This document shows positions 24,172 to 33,809 of a stretch of DNA of 64,000 bases, in pieces. Within the stretch, counting starts at the first letter, position 1. Every line of letters begins with the position of its first letter. The stretch covers positions 1,116,001 through 1,180,000 of the forward strand of contig NZ_CABPSN010000001.1 in assembly GCF_902459565.1 (NCBI RefSeq), read 5' to 3'. The notes beneath the pieces are model-generated. The model made no database searches and was not told where the DNA came from. It saw only the letters and a list, made by a program, of their open reading frames with translations. The stretch is from Pandoraea aquatica (GTDB taxonomy: Bacteria > Pseudomonadota > Gammaproteobacteria > Burkholderiales > Burkholderiaceae). The position numbers and the translations under genes are program-made.

Positions 24172-26757
24172 ATGCTTGAAAACTATCGTGAACACGTGGC
24201 CGCCCGCGCCGCGTTGGGTATTCCTCCCCTGCCGCTGACCGCTCAGCAGACCGCCGAACTGGTCGAACTGCTGACCAACCCGCCCGCCGGTGAAGAGCAG
24301 ACGCTGGTCGATCTGATCACGAACCGCGTGCCCGCCGGTGTTGACGAAGCCGCCCGCGTGAAAGCCGGTTTCCTCGCCGCTGTCGCCAAGGGCGAAACGG
24401 CCTGCGCGCTGATCTCCCGCGCCCGCGCCACCGAACTCCTCGGCACGATGCTCGGCGGCTACAACATCGCCCCGCTCATCGAACTGCTCTCGGACGCCGA
24501 AGTCGGCACCGTCGCAGCCGACGCGCTCAAGAAAACCCTGCTGATGTTCGACCAGTTCCATGACGTCAAGGAACTCGCCGACAAGGGCAACGCCAACGCA
24601 CGCGCCGTCCTGCAAAGCTGGGCCGACGCCGAATGGTTCACGAGCCGCCCGGAAGTCCCGCAAAGCCTGACCATCACCGTGTTCAAGGTCACGGGCGAAA
24701 CCAACACCGACGATCTCTCGCCGGCTCCGGACGCCACCACCCGCCCCGACATTCCGATGCACGCGCTGGCAATGCTCAAGAACGCTCGCCCCGGCATCAC
24801 CCCGGAAGAAGACGGCAAGCGCGGTCCGATCAAGTTCATCGAGTCGCTCAAGGAAAAGGGTCACCTCGTCGCTTATGTGGGCGACGTGGTCGGCACGGGC
24901 TCCTCGCGCAAGTCGGCCACCAACTCGGTGCTGTGGTTCACGGGCGAAGACATCCCCTTCATCCCGAACAAGCGCTTCGGCGGTGTGTGCCTGGGCAGCA
25001 AGATCGCCCCGATTTTCTACAACACGATGGAAGACGCCGGCGCACTGCCGATCGAACTCGACGTGTCGCAAATGGAAATGGGCGACGTCGTTGAACTGCG
25101 TCCGTACGAAGGCCGCGCGCTGAAGAACGGCGCAGTGATCGCCGAATTCCAGGTCAAGTCGGACGTGCTGTTCGACGAAGTGCGCGCCGGTGGCCGTATT
25201 CCCCTGATCATCGGCCGTGGCCTGACCGCCAAGGCGCGTGAAGCGCTGGGCCTCGCCCCGTCGACGCTGTTCCGTCTGGCTCAACAGCCGTCCGACAGCG
25301 GCCGCGGCTTCTCGCTGGCACAGAAGATGGTGGGTCGCGCCTGCGGTCTGCCGGAAGGTCAAGGCGTGCGTCCGGGCACGTATTGCGAACCGAAGATGAC
25401 CTCGGTCGGCTCGCAAGACACGACCGGTCCGATGACCCGCGACGAACTGAAGGATCTGGCCTGCCTCGGCTTCTCGGCCGACCTCGTCATGCAATCGTTC
25501 TGCCACACCGCCGCTTATCCGAAGCCGGTGGACGTGAAGACGCACCAGACGCTGCCGAACTTCATCAGCAACCGTGGCGGTATCGCCCTGCGTCCGGGCG
25601 ACGGCGTGATCCACTCGTGGCTCAACCGCATGCTGTTGCCCGACACCGTCGGCACCGGCGGCGACTCGCACACCCGCTTCCCGATCGGCATCAGCTTCCC
25701 GGCAGGCTCGGGTCTGGTCGCATTCGCCGCAGCCACCGGCACGATGCCGCTGGACATGCCGGAATCGGTGCTGGTTCGCTTCAAGGGCAAGATGCAGCCG
25801 GGCGTCACGCTGCGTGACCTCGTCAACGCGATCCCGCTGTACGCCATCAAGCAAGGTATGCTGACGGTCGCCAAGCAAGGCAAGAAGAACATCTTCTCGG
25901 GCCGCATCCTCGAAATCGAAGGCCTGCCCGAGCTGAAGGTCGAGCAAGCGTTCGAACTGTCGGATGCCTCCGCCGAGCGTTCGGCTGCCGGTTGCACGGT
26001 GCACCTGAACAAGGAACCGATCATCGAATACCTGAACAGCAACGTTACGCTGCTCAAGTGGATGATCGCCCAGGGTTATCAGGATCCGCGCAGCCTGCAA
26101 CGCCGTATCACGGCCATGGAACAGTGGCTGGCCGATCCGCAACTGCTCTCGCCGGATGCCGACGCCGAATACGCTGCCGTCATCGAAATCGATCTGGCCG
26201 ACATCCATGAGCCGATCGTGGCCTGCCCGAACGATCCGGACGACGTGAAGACGCTGTCGGACGTTGCCGGTGCCAAGATCGACGAAGTGTTCATCGGTTC
26301 GTGCATGACCAACATCGGTCACTTCCGCGCCGCATCGAAGCTGCTCGAAGGCAAGCGCGACATTCCGGTCAAGCTGTGGGTCGCCCCGCCGACCAAGATG
26401 GACCAGAAGCAACTGACGGAAGAAGGTCACTACGGCGTGTTCGGCACGGCCGGTGCCCGTACCGAAATGCCGGGCTGCTCGCTGTGCATGGGTAACCAGG
26501 CACAAGTGCGCGAAGGCGCGACGGTCATGTCGACGTCGACCCGTAACTTCCCGAACCGTCTGGGCAAGAACACGAACGTGTACCTCGGCTCGGCCGAACT
26601 GGCTGCGATCTGCTCGCGCCTGGGCAAGATCCCGACCAAGGAAGAGTACATGGCCGACATGGGCGTGCTCGCTTCGAACGGCGACAAGATCTACAAGTAC
26701 ATGAACTTCGACCAGATCGAAGACTTCAAGGAAGTCGCCGACACGGTTCAGGTCTAA
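24172..26757 (+). CDS. acnB: Aconitate hydratase B (2-methylisocitrate dehydratase)
   Basis: Isomerises citrate to isocitrate through a 4Fe-4S cluster in the TCA cycle; AcnB enzymes also dehydrate 2-methylisocitrate. The 861-residue length and AcnB domain order (HEAT-like N-terminal helical domain, swivel domain early, then catalytic domains) match the family. FVGSC-type [15 protein letters not shown] and [12 protein letters not shown] supply three cluster cysteines. [32 protein letters not shown] and [12 protein letters not shown] are conserved active-site blocks. The gene uses strongly biased high-expression codons. It has its own promoter and a terminator and stands alone. Confidence 0.97.
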   Translation: MLENYREHVAARAALGIPPLPLTAQQTAELVELLTNPPAGEEQTLVDLITNRVPAGVDEAARVKAGFLAAVAKGETACALISRARATELLGTMLGGYNIAPLIELLSDAEVGTVAADALKKTLLMFDQFHDVKELADKGNANARAVLQSWADAEWFTSRPEVPQSLTITVFKVTGETNTDDLSPAPDATTRPDIPMHALAMLKNARPGITPEEDGKRGPIKFIESLKEKGHLVAYVGDVVGTGSSRKSATNSVLWFTGEDIPFIPNKRFGGVCLGSKIAPIFYNTMEDAGALPIELDVSQMEMGDVVELRPYEGRALKNGAVIAEFQVKSDVLFDEVRAGGRIPLIIGRGLTAKAREALGLAPSTLFRLAQQPSDSGRGFSLAQKMVGRACGLPEGQGVRPGTYCEPKMTSVGSQDTTGPMTRDELKDLACLGFSADLVMQSFCHTAAYPKPVDVKTHQTLPNFISNRGGIALRPGDGVIHSWLNRMLLPDTVGTGGDSHTRFPIGISFPAGSGLVAFAAATGTMPLDMPESVLVRFKGKMQPGVTLRDLVNAIPLYAIKQGMLTVAKQGKKNIFSGRILEIEGLPELKVEQAFELSDASAERSAAGCTVHLNKEPIIEYLNSNVTLLKWMIAQGYQDPRSLQRRITAMEQWLADPQLLSPDADAEYAAVIEIDLADIHEPIVACPNDPDDVKTLSDVAGAKIDEVFIGSCMTNIGHFRAASKLLEGKRDIPVKLWVAPPTKMDQKQLTEEGHYGVFGTAGARTEMPGCSLCMGNQAQVREGATVMSTSTRNFPNRLGKNTNVYLGSAELAAICSRLGKIPTKEEYMADMGVLASNGDKIYKYMNFDQIEDFKEVADTVQV

Positions 26758-26798
26758 GCCTTTGCCGGGTTACGGCGCGACGTCTGCGCCGTAATTTG

Positions 26799-26836
26799 AA
26801 AAAGCGCCGCCAGCGAAATGCTGGTGGCGCTTTTTT
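26799..26836 (+). terminator. Terminator after acnB
   Basis: Long stem AAAGCGCCGCCAGC / GCTGGTGGCGCTTT with one G-T mismatch, loop GAAAT and T6. A smaller hairpin TACGGCGC/GCGCCGTA lies just before it at 26771-26793. Confidence 0.88.
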
Positions 26837-26903
26837 GCATCTGACGTCTGTAAAATCACGGGTCGACGATGTCCATTTGAGTGACGTCCTTTTGAGAAGT
26901 GGC

Positions 26904-27524
26904 ATGCAAACAGTAGCGATCCTCGACTTTGAAACCACTGGCTTGTCGCCGACGCAGGGCGACCGGGCGACCGAAATCGCCGTCATCCTGCTGCGCGACG
27001 GCGAGATCGTCGACCGCTACCAAAGCCTGATGAACGCCGGCCGCCGCATTCCCTCGGATGTCGCGGCGCTCACCGGTATCACGAACGATATGATCGCGAG
27101 CGCACCGCCCGTCTCGCAGGTCATGCGCGAGGCCGCCGAGTTCGTCGGCAGCTGTCCGGTCGTCGCGCACAACGCCGGGTTCGACAAACGCTTCTGGCAA
27201 GCCGAACTCGCCATGCTGGGCGCGCGCTCGGACCACGTCTTTGCCTGCACGATGCTGACCGCCCGACGCCTCTACCCGCACGCCCAGAATCACCGCCTCT
27301 CCAGCCTCGCCGATCTTCTTCAGCTCCCGAAGACCGGTCGTGCCCACCGGGCGATGGTCGACGCCGAGATGACGACGCACCTGTGGCGTCGCATGCACGA
27401 CGACATTTCGCGCACCTACGGCCTCAAGCGCGTGGATCACGCGCTGATCGCCCGCGTGCAAACGACTAGCAAGGACAAAGTACCGACGTTGTTGCGCTCG
27501 CTCGCGCAGGGTACGTCGGCATAA
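26904..27524 (+). CDS. DnaQ-like 3'-5' exonuclease
   Basis: A 206-residue DEDDh exonuclease. ExoI is AILDFETTGLSP at residues 5-16 (Asp, Glu), ExoII is VVAHNAGFDKRFW, and ExoIII is HRAMVDAEMT (His and Asp). It resembles stand-alone DNA polymerase III epsilon-like exonucleases rather than the core epsilon, lacking the C-terminal alpha-binding region. I start at the ATG at 26904 directly before the catalytic strand; the open frame from 26796 would start inside the acnB terminator. The substrate (ssDNA or RNA) cannot be told from sequence. Confidence 0.85.
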   Translation: MQTVAILDFETTGLSPTQGDRATEIAVILLRDGEIVDRYQSLMNAGRRIPSDVAALTGITNDMIASAPPVSQVMREAAEFVGSCPVVAHNAGFDKRFWQAELAMLGARSDHVFACTMLTARRLYPHAQNHRLSSLADLLQLPKTGRAHRAMVDAEMTTHLWRRMHDDISRTYGLKRVDHALIARVQTTSKDKVPTLLRSLAQGTSA

Positions 27525-27560
27525 CAGGCGTCAGCCCGTCCACCGACGCCCCGCTCCCGC

Positions 27561-28244
27561 TCACCGCTTGATATGCCGCTCAAGCAAATCCAGATCGTCC
27601 CGCAGTAATTTCAGCACGCCCGCAGCGCTCTGTTCGCCGAGCTGTCGCGTCGAATCCTGCTCAACGGAACGAAGCGCCATGTCGGCGATCTGCGCCGCAA
27701 TCTCCTCGGCGTTACGCGCGCCGGACGGTGTGAACCACCACGCCGTCCAGTTGCACATGCCGATGATCGAGAACGCGGCGACCTTCGCATCCATCACCCG
27801 AAACTGACCGCGCTCGATGCCCAGCTCGATCGCGTGACGGAACTGCTCCAGCACCGCACGCCGTGACTGCTCTGCCAACTGGCGCTGCTCGGGCGGCAGA
27901 TTGTCCTCGTTGCGCTCGACCACGCGAAATTGCAGCGGGTGCGTCAGGATCAGATGCGCATGACGCAGCACCAGATGTCGCAGCATCGCGGACGGTTGCC
28001 GCAGATCGTCCGGCAACGCCTCCGAGGCCAGCTCTCCAGCCGCCCGCGTCACCACTGCCGTCAGCACTTCCAGAATCGCTTCCTTGCTCTTGAAGTAGTA
28101 GTAAAGCGCAGGACGCGTCACCCCCACCACATCGGCAATGTCGTTAAAGCTCGTCCCGTCGAACCCGCGTTCGATGAACAGCCGCGTCGCGACTTCCAGA
28201 ATGTTCTCCCGCAACGCGTCGCTCTTGGTCTGCGCTTTGCTCAT
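27561..28244 (-). CDS. TetR family regulator of the aromatic catabolic operon
   Basis: A 227-residue TetR regulator. The N-terminal DNA-binding domain has ILEVATRLFIERGFDGTSFND followed by IADVVGVTRPALYYYFKSKEA (about residues 15-60). The C-terminal part is the ligand-binding helical domain, with MCNWTAWWFTPSGARNAEEIA as in the TetR_C group near fatty-acid and aromatic-acid catabolism. It is divergent from the eight-gene operon at 28454-36401 with 209 bp between, so it is the likely repressor. An aryl-CoA or aromatic acid is a reasonable ligand guess. Confidence 0.9.
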   Translation of the reverse strand: MSKAQTKSDALRENILEVATRLFIERGFDGTSFNDIADVVGVTRPALYYYFKSKEAILEVLTAVVTRAAGELASEALPDDLRQPSAMLRHLVLRHAHLILTHPLQFRVVERNEDNLPPEQRQLAEQSRRAVLEQFRHAIELGIERGQFRVMDAKVAAFSIIGMCNWTAWWFTPSGARNAEEIAAQIADMALRSVEQDSTRQLGEQSAAGVLKLLRDDLDLLERHIKR

Positions 28245-28388
28245 CGCCTCTCCCTCGTTTCATACCGATGCATCGACATCCGCCAAATTTTTGACGCAAG
28301 TGTCAGAAAACCCAACGATAACCAAATTCCTCACCCCAGAAAACCCCAAGGCAACTGATGCTCAGGGTTTTTACGTATCTGTCAAATT

Positions 28389-28415
28389 TTAACGAAAATG
28401 CTTACCAATTCGTAA
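28389..28415. promoter_or_regulatory. Imperfect inverted repeat in TetR/operon gap
   Basis: TTAACGAA and TTCGTAA face each other across 12 nt in an AT-rich stretch, 39-65 bp before the hydrolase start. It is a candidate operator for the TetR protein; the match is modest. Confidence 0.35.
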
Positions 28416-28453
28416 AAAATTGAACTAGGATGTAAAAAAACGGAGGTTGAGAG

Positions 28454-29746
28454 ATGAGTCAACAGCAAGCGGAACGCCGTGACGGTCAGAGCGCGACGGC
28501 AGGGTTCCTGAACACGGACTGGAATCCGCGTGATCTGCCGCTGGGCACGACCACGCGCAACGTTGTCCTGCGCACCGCCGACGGTGCGGCCACGAGCGGC
28601 GCGTTGTATGTCCCCGGGTCGACGGACACCGTGGTGTGCATCATGCATCCGCGTGAGTTCATGGCCTGCCACTACCTGATTCCCGACATCGTCGGCGCGG
28701 GCTTCGCCGCGTGGACGCAGGCACCGCGTTCGGTCGGCAACGACATGCGCCTCGAACACGAATTCGCGCTGTACGACGTCGCCGCCGGGATGCAGTTTCT
28801 GCGGGACGCGGGCTTCAAGCGCATCGTCATGCTCGGCAACTCGGGCGGCAGCGGCCTTTACGCGCTCTACGTTCAGCAGTCGAATCTCGCCCCAGAGCAG
28901 CGCATCGAACGCACGCCCGGTGGCCGCCCGACGAAGCTCGCGTCGCTCGACATGCCCGCCGTGCATGGTGTCGTGTTCGTGGCACCGCACCCGGGTCAGG
29001 GCGCGCTGCTGCAAACCTGCATCGACCCGTCCGTCACGAACGAACACGACGCCCTGTCCGTCGATCCGTCGCTCGATCCGTTCGATGCCGCCAACGGCTA
29101 CGTGCATCGTCAGCCGGGCGAAGCGGCCCAATCACGCTACGACGTGGACTTCGTCACGCGCTACCGTGCCGCACAACGTGCCCGCGTCGCGCGCCTCGAC
29201 GCCACCGCGCGCGACCTGATCGCCGCACGCCAGGGTGCGCGCGAGCGCCTCAAGCGCGACGCCGGTGCCGCAAGCACCGACGCCCGCCTGCGTCGCATGG
29301 CCGCGCACACGCCGCTGATGACGATCTGGCGCACCGACGCCGACCTGCGCTGTTTCGACCTGACGCTCGATCCGTCCGACCGTCGCTACGGCTCCCTGTG
29401 GGGCAGCGACCCGTTCACGTCCAACTATGGCTCGGTCGGCTTCGGGCGCGTGTGTTCGCCGGAAGCGTGGCTCTCGACATGGTCGGGACTGTCCTCGAAC
29501 GCGCTTCTCTCGAAGACGGCTGCCGCCATCGTGCAGCCCACCCTACTCATCGAATACACCGGCGATCAGGCGTGCTTCCCGAGCGTCATCGAAGACATTT
29601 ACGCGAGCCTCGGCGCGACACAGAAATCGCATCGACGCGTACGTGGCGACCATCACGGCCGTGCGTTAGCAGACGGTGAAGAAGCGGGACGCTACATCGC
29701 CGGACGCCTGTTACAGGACTGGTTGCGCGAAACGTTTCCGCAATGA
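28454..29746 (+). CDS. Alpha/beta-fold hydrolase, first gene of catabolic operon
   Basis: A 430-residue hydrolase. The nucleophile elbow is GNSGGSG (about residues 133-139), preceded by VVCIMHPREFMACHYLIPD and a hydrophobic strand IVMLGNS. The late TLLIEYTGDQACFPS carries an acidic residue, and RRVRGDHHGR the candidate catalytic His. It is longer than simple C-C bond hydrolases, with about 130 extra residues between elbow and acid (partly charged, ARDLIAARQGARERL). CGGAGG precedes the ATG. In this operon it could hydrolyse the ring-opened product or an ester precursor. I cannot name its substrate. Confidence 0.75.
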   Translation: MSQQQAERRDGQSATAGFLNTDWNPRDLPLGTTTRNVVLRTADGAATSGALYVPGSTDTVVCIMHPREFMACHYLIPDIVGAGFAAWTQAPRSVGNDMRLEHEFALYDVAAGMQFLRDAGFKRIVMLGNSGGSGLYALYVQQSNLAPEQRIERTPGGRPTKLASLDMPAVHGVVFVAPHPGQGALLQTCIDPSVTNEHDALSVDPSLDPFDAANGYVHRQPGEAAQSRYDVDFVTRYRAAQRARVARLDATARDLIAARQGARERLKRDAGAASTDARLRRMAAHTPLMTIWRTDADLRCFDLTLDPSDRRYGSLWGSDPFTSNYGSVGFGRVCSPEAWLSTWSGLSSNALLSKTAAAIVQPTLLIEYTGDQACFPSVIEDIYASLGATQKSHRRVRGDHHGRALADGEEAGRYIAGRLLQDWLRETFPQ

Positions 29747-29800
29747 CATCCGCGATTTGCCTGAACAACTGACTGAACGACCGAATTCCCGGAGTCCCTA

Positions 29801-30451
29801 ATGAAACTGAATGACATCCCCGCCGCCGCCGCAGACGATCTCGCGCTGCGTCTGCATGGCGTCGATCACACAGCGCGCCCGACGTGGCGCCTGCGCGAAA
29901 CCGTCGAGTTTTACCGTGACGTGCTCGGCCTGCCGCTCATCCACACGATCTCTGCCCGAGGCTGGGGACCGGCCACGCACCCCGACTTCCTGCACTTCTT
30001 CTTCGATAGCGGCAACGGCAGCACCATCGCGTTCTTCTACTACCTCGGCGGCGAAGTCCCCGCCTCGCTCACCGACCGTCCGGGACGCGCACCGCTGCCC
30101 GAAGACCACGTGTTCGACGCCACCCACACCGCGTGGCTCGTCGACACGCAGGAGGAACTGCACGCGTGGAAAGCTCGTCTGGAAGCGCGCGGCGTGACGG
30201 TCTCGGCCGAGACAGCGCATGAAGTCATCGAGTCGATCTACTTCCGCGATCCGAACGGCTACTTCATCGAGATCACCCGCAAGCTGCGCGCACTGGCCGA
30301 CATCGACGCGCGCGACGCCGCCGCGACCCTCGAAGCGGCCATGGAAATCGAAGACGAAGCCATCGCCGGTGGCGCGCCGTTCACCCAGATCGACACTGTC
30401 TGGCAGCGCAAGGCGCAGCGTCTGGGCCAACACCTGCGTCAGGAGCGTTGA
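29801..30451 (+). CDS. VOC-fold protein, candidate ring-cleavage dioxygenase
   Basis: A 216-residue protein of the vicinal-oxygen-chelate fold. A metal-site His lies in LHGVDHTARPTWRLRETVEF YRDVLGLPL (region about 22-48), a further His in FDATHTAWLV, and a Glu in DPNGYFIEITRKL. These are the usual two-His-one-Glu positions of type I extradiol dioxygenases and glyoxalase I. The C-terminal 45 residues are an extra helical tail. AlphaBeta hydrolase, CoA ligase and hydroxylase neighbours suggest ring fission of a hydroxylated benzoate. A glyoxalase- or isomerase-type reaction is also possible. Confidence 0.72.
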   Translation: MKLNDIPAAAADDLALRLHGVDHTARPTWRLRETVEFYRDVLGLPLIHTISARGWGPATHPDFLHFFFDSGNGSTIAFFYYLGGEVPASLTDRPGRAPLPEDHVFDATHTAWLVDTQEELHAWKARLEARGVTVSAETAHEVIESIYFRDPNGYFIEITRKLRALADIDARDAAATLEAAMEIEDEAIAGGAPFTQIDTVWQRKAQRLGQHLRQER

Positions 30452-30453
30452 TC

Positions 30454-30720
30454 ATGACTTCACAACCGTTGCAGATTTACGTGCTGAACGTGCCCGAGTT
30501 TGCGTCGCTGGTCGAAGCCGCCCGCGCGATGCCCGAGTGCCGCGTCGAGAACACCGGCGATTACACCGTAATTTCGAGTGACGTGACGGTCACCTTCGGA
30601 CGTCGCGCACTGGGCCTGAAGCCCGCCGTCTGGTACGGCCTCTTCACCGGTGGACTCGACGGCCAGATCGAAAGCTATGAACGCGACATCGTGCGCATCG
30701 CCCCTCGCGGCCACCACTGA
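30454..30720 (+). CDS. Small protein of unknown function in catabolic operon
   Basis: An 88-residue protein starting 2 bp after the VOC gene stop, so it is translationally coupled to it. It has an alternating pattern (VENTGDYTVISSDVTVTFGRR, then LKPAVWYGLFTGGLDG), suggesting a small beta-rich domain with no cysteines or catalytic signature. I do not recognise a family. Tight coupling to the VOC gene suggests a partner or accessory subunit of that enzyme; this is inference only. The ATG at 30454 is used; a TTG at 30448 is less likely. Confidence 0.65.
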   Translation: MTSQPLQIYVLNVPEFASLVEAARAMPECRVENTGDYTVISSDVTVTFGRRALGLKPAVWYGLFTGGLDGQIESYERDIVRIAPRGHH

Positions 30721-30779
30721 GCCACTGACTGAACACAGGCGCCCCCGATAAAGTCGCCGAAGCACGTGCAGGAGACACC

Positions 30780-32492
30780 ATGAGCGGTATTTTTCATCCT
30801 ATCGACGGCGTGACGTACTGTGCGCCGGATCTGGCGCGACGCTATTTCGCGTCGAACGCCTGGTACGACATCACCTTAGGCGACGCCCTGCGCGCGACCG
30901 CCGCGCGTGTGCCGGAACGCCCGGCCTACCTCAGCGACGAAGCCACGCTGAGCTTCGCCACGCTCGACGAACGCAGTGAACGGCTCGGTGCATCGCTCAT
31001 CGAACTGGGGCTGCGCCCGGGCGAGCGCGCCATCTTCCAGATGGGCACGAACGTCGACACGGTCGTGGCGCTGATGGGCGCGTACAAGGCAGGGGTCGTA
31101 CCCGTGTGCGCCGTGCCGCAGTACCGGGAAGTGGAGATCGGCCAACTCGCGTCGCAATCGGACGCACGCGCCTACTTCGTGCAAGCCGATTTCTCGGCGT
31201 TCGATCTCGTCGGCTTTGCCCGTCAGATGATGGACAGGCACACGTCGATCGAACATCTGCTGGTGGCACGCGGCCGTGCCGAGCATGACGCCGTCGCCGG
31301 GAGCCGCGCCATCGATCAGTTGATCGACGCCATGCCGTTGGCGCGTGCGCGCGCCGTGCTGTCCGGCATCCAAATCGGCAGTGAAGATGTCCTGAGCTTC
31401 CAGTTGTCCGGCGGCACCACCGGCGTGCCGAAGATCATCCCGCGCTTTCATGCGGAGTACATCGGCCATTCGCTCGCGTGGATGCGTCACATCGGCATGA
31501 CCGAACACAGCCGCATGATCTGGTCGCTGCCGTTGCTGCACAACGCCGGGCAGTTGTATGTCCTCGCGTCGACGGTCGCCAGCGGCATGACGACCGTGCT
31601 GATGCCGCGCGTCGACATCGCCCGCATGCTCACGCTGATCGAGACACACCGTGTCACGCACGGCCTGTCGATCGGGCCTGTCGCACCGCAAATGATCGCG
31701 TACAAGGACATCGCAAAACACGATCTGACGTCGCTGGAACTCTTCGGCACGATGAGCCGGGCCGACTCGCTCGAAGCACATCTCGGCGTGCCCTGCTTCA
31801 ACCTGTACGGCACGACCGAGGGGTTGCTGATGGGGGCGGGTGCGCACCACGCACCTGACCTTCGCCATCACACGCAGGGGTTGTCCGGCTGCGAAGACGA
31901 CGAGATCCGCGTGCTGACGCCCGGCAGTGATACGCCGGTCGCCGATGGCACACCGGGCGAACTCTGCTTCCGTGGCCCGTCGAGCCTGCGCGGCTACTTC
32001 AACGCCCCCGAGGCCACCGCGCAGACGCTCACGCCCGACGGCTTCGTGCGCACCGGCGACATGGTGACGGCAAAGGTGATCGCCGGCGTGCGCTGCTTCG
32101 CTTTCGAAGGACGCCTGCGCGACAACATCAACCGAGGCGGCGAGAAGATCGGCTGCGAGGAAGTCGAGGCGTTCGTAAGCCATCACCCCGCCGTGGCCGA
32201 CGCCAAACTCGTCGCCATGCCCGACCCGCTCTACGGCGAGCGCGGCTGCGTCTATCTGATCCTGCGCCCCGGCCAGCCTGCACCGTCCGTTGGCGAACTC
32301 GGCGCATTTCTCGTGAGCCACGGGCTGGCAAAGTTCAAGTGCCCCGAGCGCATCGAGATCATCGACGAGTTTCCAGTGACGCGCGTGGGCAAGGTCGACA
32401 AGGCCTCGTTGCGCACGACGATTGCCGGACGCATTGCAACGGAAACCGCGCAGGCGTCCGCCCAGCCGCAGCCCGCCAGGGAGGACGCATGA
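30780..32492 (+). CDS. Aryl acid-AMP/CoA ligase (DHB/salicylate-activating type)
   Basis: A 570-residue ANL ligase similar in layout to 2,3-dihydroxybenzoate- and salicylate-activating enzymes. It has FQLSGGTTGVPKIIPRFHAEY (P-loop, with the IPR sequence of aryl-acid ligases), WSLPLLHNAGQLY, NLYGTTEGLL (A5) and VRTGDMV (A7). The GRLRDNINRGGEKI hinge and VTRVGKVDKASLR (A10 lysine) follow. The N-terminal IDGVTYCAPDLARRYFASNAWYD also resembles EntE-type proteins. No carrier-protein gene is nearby, while a thioesterase and a salicylyl-CoA-type hydroxylase are, so CoA thioester formation is likely. AGGAGA precedes the start. It overlaps the next gene by 4 bp. Confidence 0.85.
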   Translation: MSGIFHPIDGVTYCAPDLARRYFASNAWYDITLGDALRATAARVPERPAYLSDEATLSFATLDERSERLGASLIELGLRPGERAIFQMGTNVDTVVALMGAYKAGVVPVCAVPQYREVEIGQLASQSDARAYFVQADFSAFDLVGFARQMMDRHTSIEHLLVARGRAEHDAVAGSRAIDQLIDAMPLARARAVLSGIQIGSEDVLSFQLSGGTTGVPKIIPRFHAEYIGHSLAWMRHIGMTEHSRMIWSLPLLHNAGQLYVLASTVASGMTTVLMPRVDIARMLTLIETHRVTHGLSIGPVAPQMIAYKDIAKHDLTSLELFGTMSRADSLEAHLGVPCFNLYGTTEGLLMGAGAHHAPDLRHHTQGLSGCEDDEIRVLTPGSDTPVADGTPGELCFRGPSSLRGYFNAPEATAQTLTPDGFVRTGDMVTAKVIAGVRCFAFEGRLRDNINRGGEKIGCEEVEAFVSHHPAVADAKLVAMPDPLYGERGCVYLILRPGQPAPSVGELGAFLVSHGLAKFKCPERIEIIDEFPVTRVGKVDKASLRTTIAGRIATETAQASAQPQPAREDA

Positions 32493-32992
32493 TCAGCACC
32501 GAACATGTCGTGAGCGAGCATCCGTTCGTCGTCCGTCGCCGCGTGAAATGGGGCGACTGCGATCCGGCTGGCGTGGTCTACACCGTGACGTTCTCGGAGT
32601 ACGTGATCTCCATCGCCGAGCTGTTCTACGGTTCGCTGTTCGACGGCACGCCGCAAGCCGTCAAGAACCATCACGGCTTCGGCACGCCCACCCGCGCGCT
32701 CGACTTCGACTTTCGCCGCTCGCTCTGGCCGGACGATGTCTTCGACGTCACTGTCGATGTCACCGACATCCGCACGCGAACCTTCACGCTGACGATGACA
32801 GCGTGCAAGGAAGACGGCGACATCGCCTTCGTCGCCCGCCTCACGCCGATCTGCATTCAGCGCGGCGTGCGCGAATCCATCGAGATGCCCGACGTGCTGC
32901 GTGCGGCACTCGACCAGTACCGAACTCGCTGCGCCACGCTTTCCACGCCCGCTGCCGCAGCCTCAGCTTTCGCCGGAGAACCGACACCATGA
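32489..32992 (+). CDS. Hot-dog acyl-CoA thioesterase (4-hydroxybenzoyl-CoA thioesterase-like)
   Basis: A 167-residue hot-dog-fold thioesterase. RVKWGDCDPAGVVYTVTFSEY at about residues 18-38 carries the active-site Asp of the 4HBT group (WxDxDxxGVV). It then has FGTPTRALDFDFRRSLWPDD and a beta-sheet second half. It overlaps the ligase gene by ATGA and the next gene by ATGA, showing tight coupling. It probably releases the free hydroxylated aromatic acid from CoA after ring hydroxylation. GAGG supplies the ribosome-binding site. Confidence 0.86.
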   Translation: MISTEHVVSEHPFVVRRRVKWGDCDPAGVVYTVTFSEYVISIAELFYGSLFDGTPQAVKNHHGFGTPTRALDFDFRRSLWPDDVFDVTVDVTDIRTRTFTLTMTACKEDGDIAFVARLTPICIQRGVRESIEMPDVLRAALDQYRTRCATLSTPAAAASAFAGEPTP

Positions 32993-33777
32993 CGAAAACC
33001 CCGCAAACGCTCTTCCGCATCGGCCAGATCGTGCCCAGCTCCAACACCACGATGGAGACGGAGATTCCCGCGATGCTGCGCGCCCGCGAACAGATCCTGC
33101 CCGAGCGCTTCACGTTTCATTCGAGCCGCATGCGTATGCATCGCGTGGTGAAGGAAGAACTGGCCGCGATGAATCTTCAGGGCCTGCGCTGCGCCGCCGA
33201 ACTCGCCGACGCACGTGTGGACGTCATGAGCACGGCCTGCCTTGTCGCCATCATGGCGATGGGACCGGGCTACCACCGTCAGGTCGAGGAAGACTTGCGA
33301 CGCGTGGCGCGCGAGAACCATTGCGACGCCGCCATCATGACCTCGGCGGGCGCGCTCGTCGCCGGTCTGAAGACGCTGGGCGCGCGCAAGATCTCGCTGA
33401 TGGCCCCTTACATGAAGCCGCTCACGCAAGCCGTGGTCGAGTACATCGAGCACGAAGGCATTGAAGTCATCGATGCCCTGTCGTTCGAGATCCCCGACAA
33501 CCTGGAAGTCGGCCGTCGCGACCCGATGCAATTGCTCGACGACGTCAAGCGCCTGAACACGGCCAATGCCGATGCCGTCGTGCTGTCTGCCTGTGTGCAG
33601 ATGCCATCTCTGCCCGCCGTGCAACTGGCTCAGGACAGGCTCGGCCTTCCTGTGACGTCCACGGCCGTCAGCACGGTGCGGCAGATGCTCGACCACCTCG
33701 GCCTCGCGCCCGTGGTCCCCGATGCCGGTGCATTGCTCGCCGCCGGACGCGAGGCGGTGTCCGCCCGCGTCGCCTGA
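32989..33777 (+). CDS. Maleate isomerase-like protein (Asp/Glu racemase superfamily)
   Basis: A 262-residue member of the arylmalonate decarboxylase/maleate cis-trans isomerase family, which converts maleate to fumarate through a cysteine-succinyl adduct. The first half has IVPSSNTTMETEIPAML and FHSSRMRMHRV as in maleate isomerases. The first catalytic-cysteine position reads MSTACLVAIMAMGPGYH and the second SACVQMPSLPAVQ. Its presence indicates that maleate is a pathway intermediate, as when a maleylpyruvate-like product is hydrolysed directly. It overlaps the thioesterase gene by 4 bp. Confidence 0.85.
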   Translation: MTKTPQTLFRIGQIVPSSNTTMETEIPAMLRAREQILPERFTFHSSRMRMHRVVKEELAAMNLQGLRCAAELADARVDVMSTACLVAIMAMGPGYHRQVEEDLRRVARENHCDAAIMTSAGALVAGLKTLGARKISLMAPYMKPLTQAVVEYIEHEGIEVIDALSFEIPDNLEVGRRDPMQLLDDVKRLNTANADAVVLSACVQMPSLPAVQLAQDRLGLPVTSTAVSTVRQMLDHLGLAPVVPDAGALLAAGREAVSARVA

Positions 33778-33809
33778 TCTCCACGCATCCCCCCATCAAG
33801 GAGCCCATC

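Noticed and set aside
24157-26505. 782-residue open frame antisense to acnB
   Set aside because: It mirrors the strongly biased codon pattern of acnB and has no family similarity; acnB itself is complete and has its own promoter.
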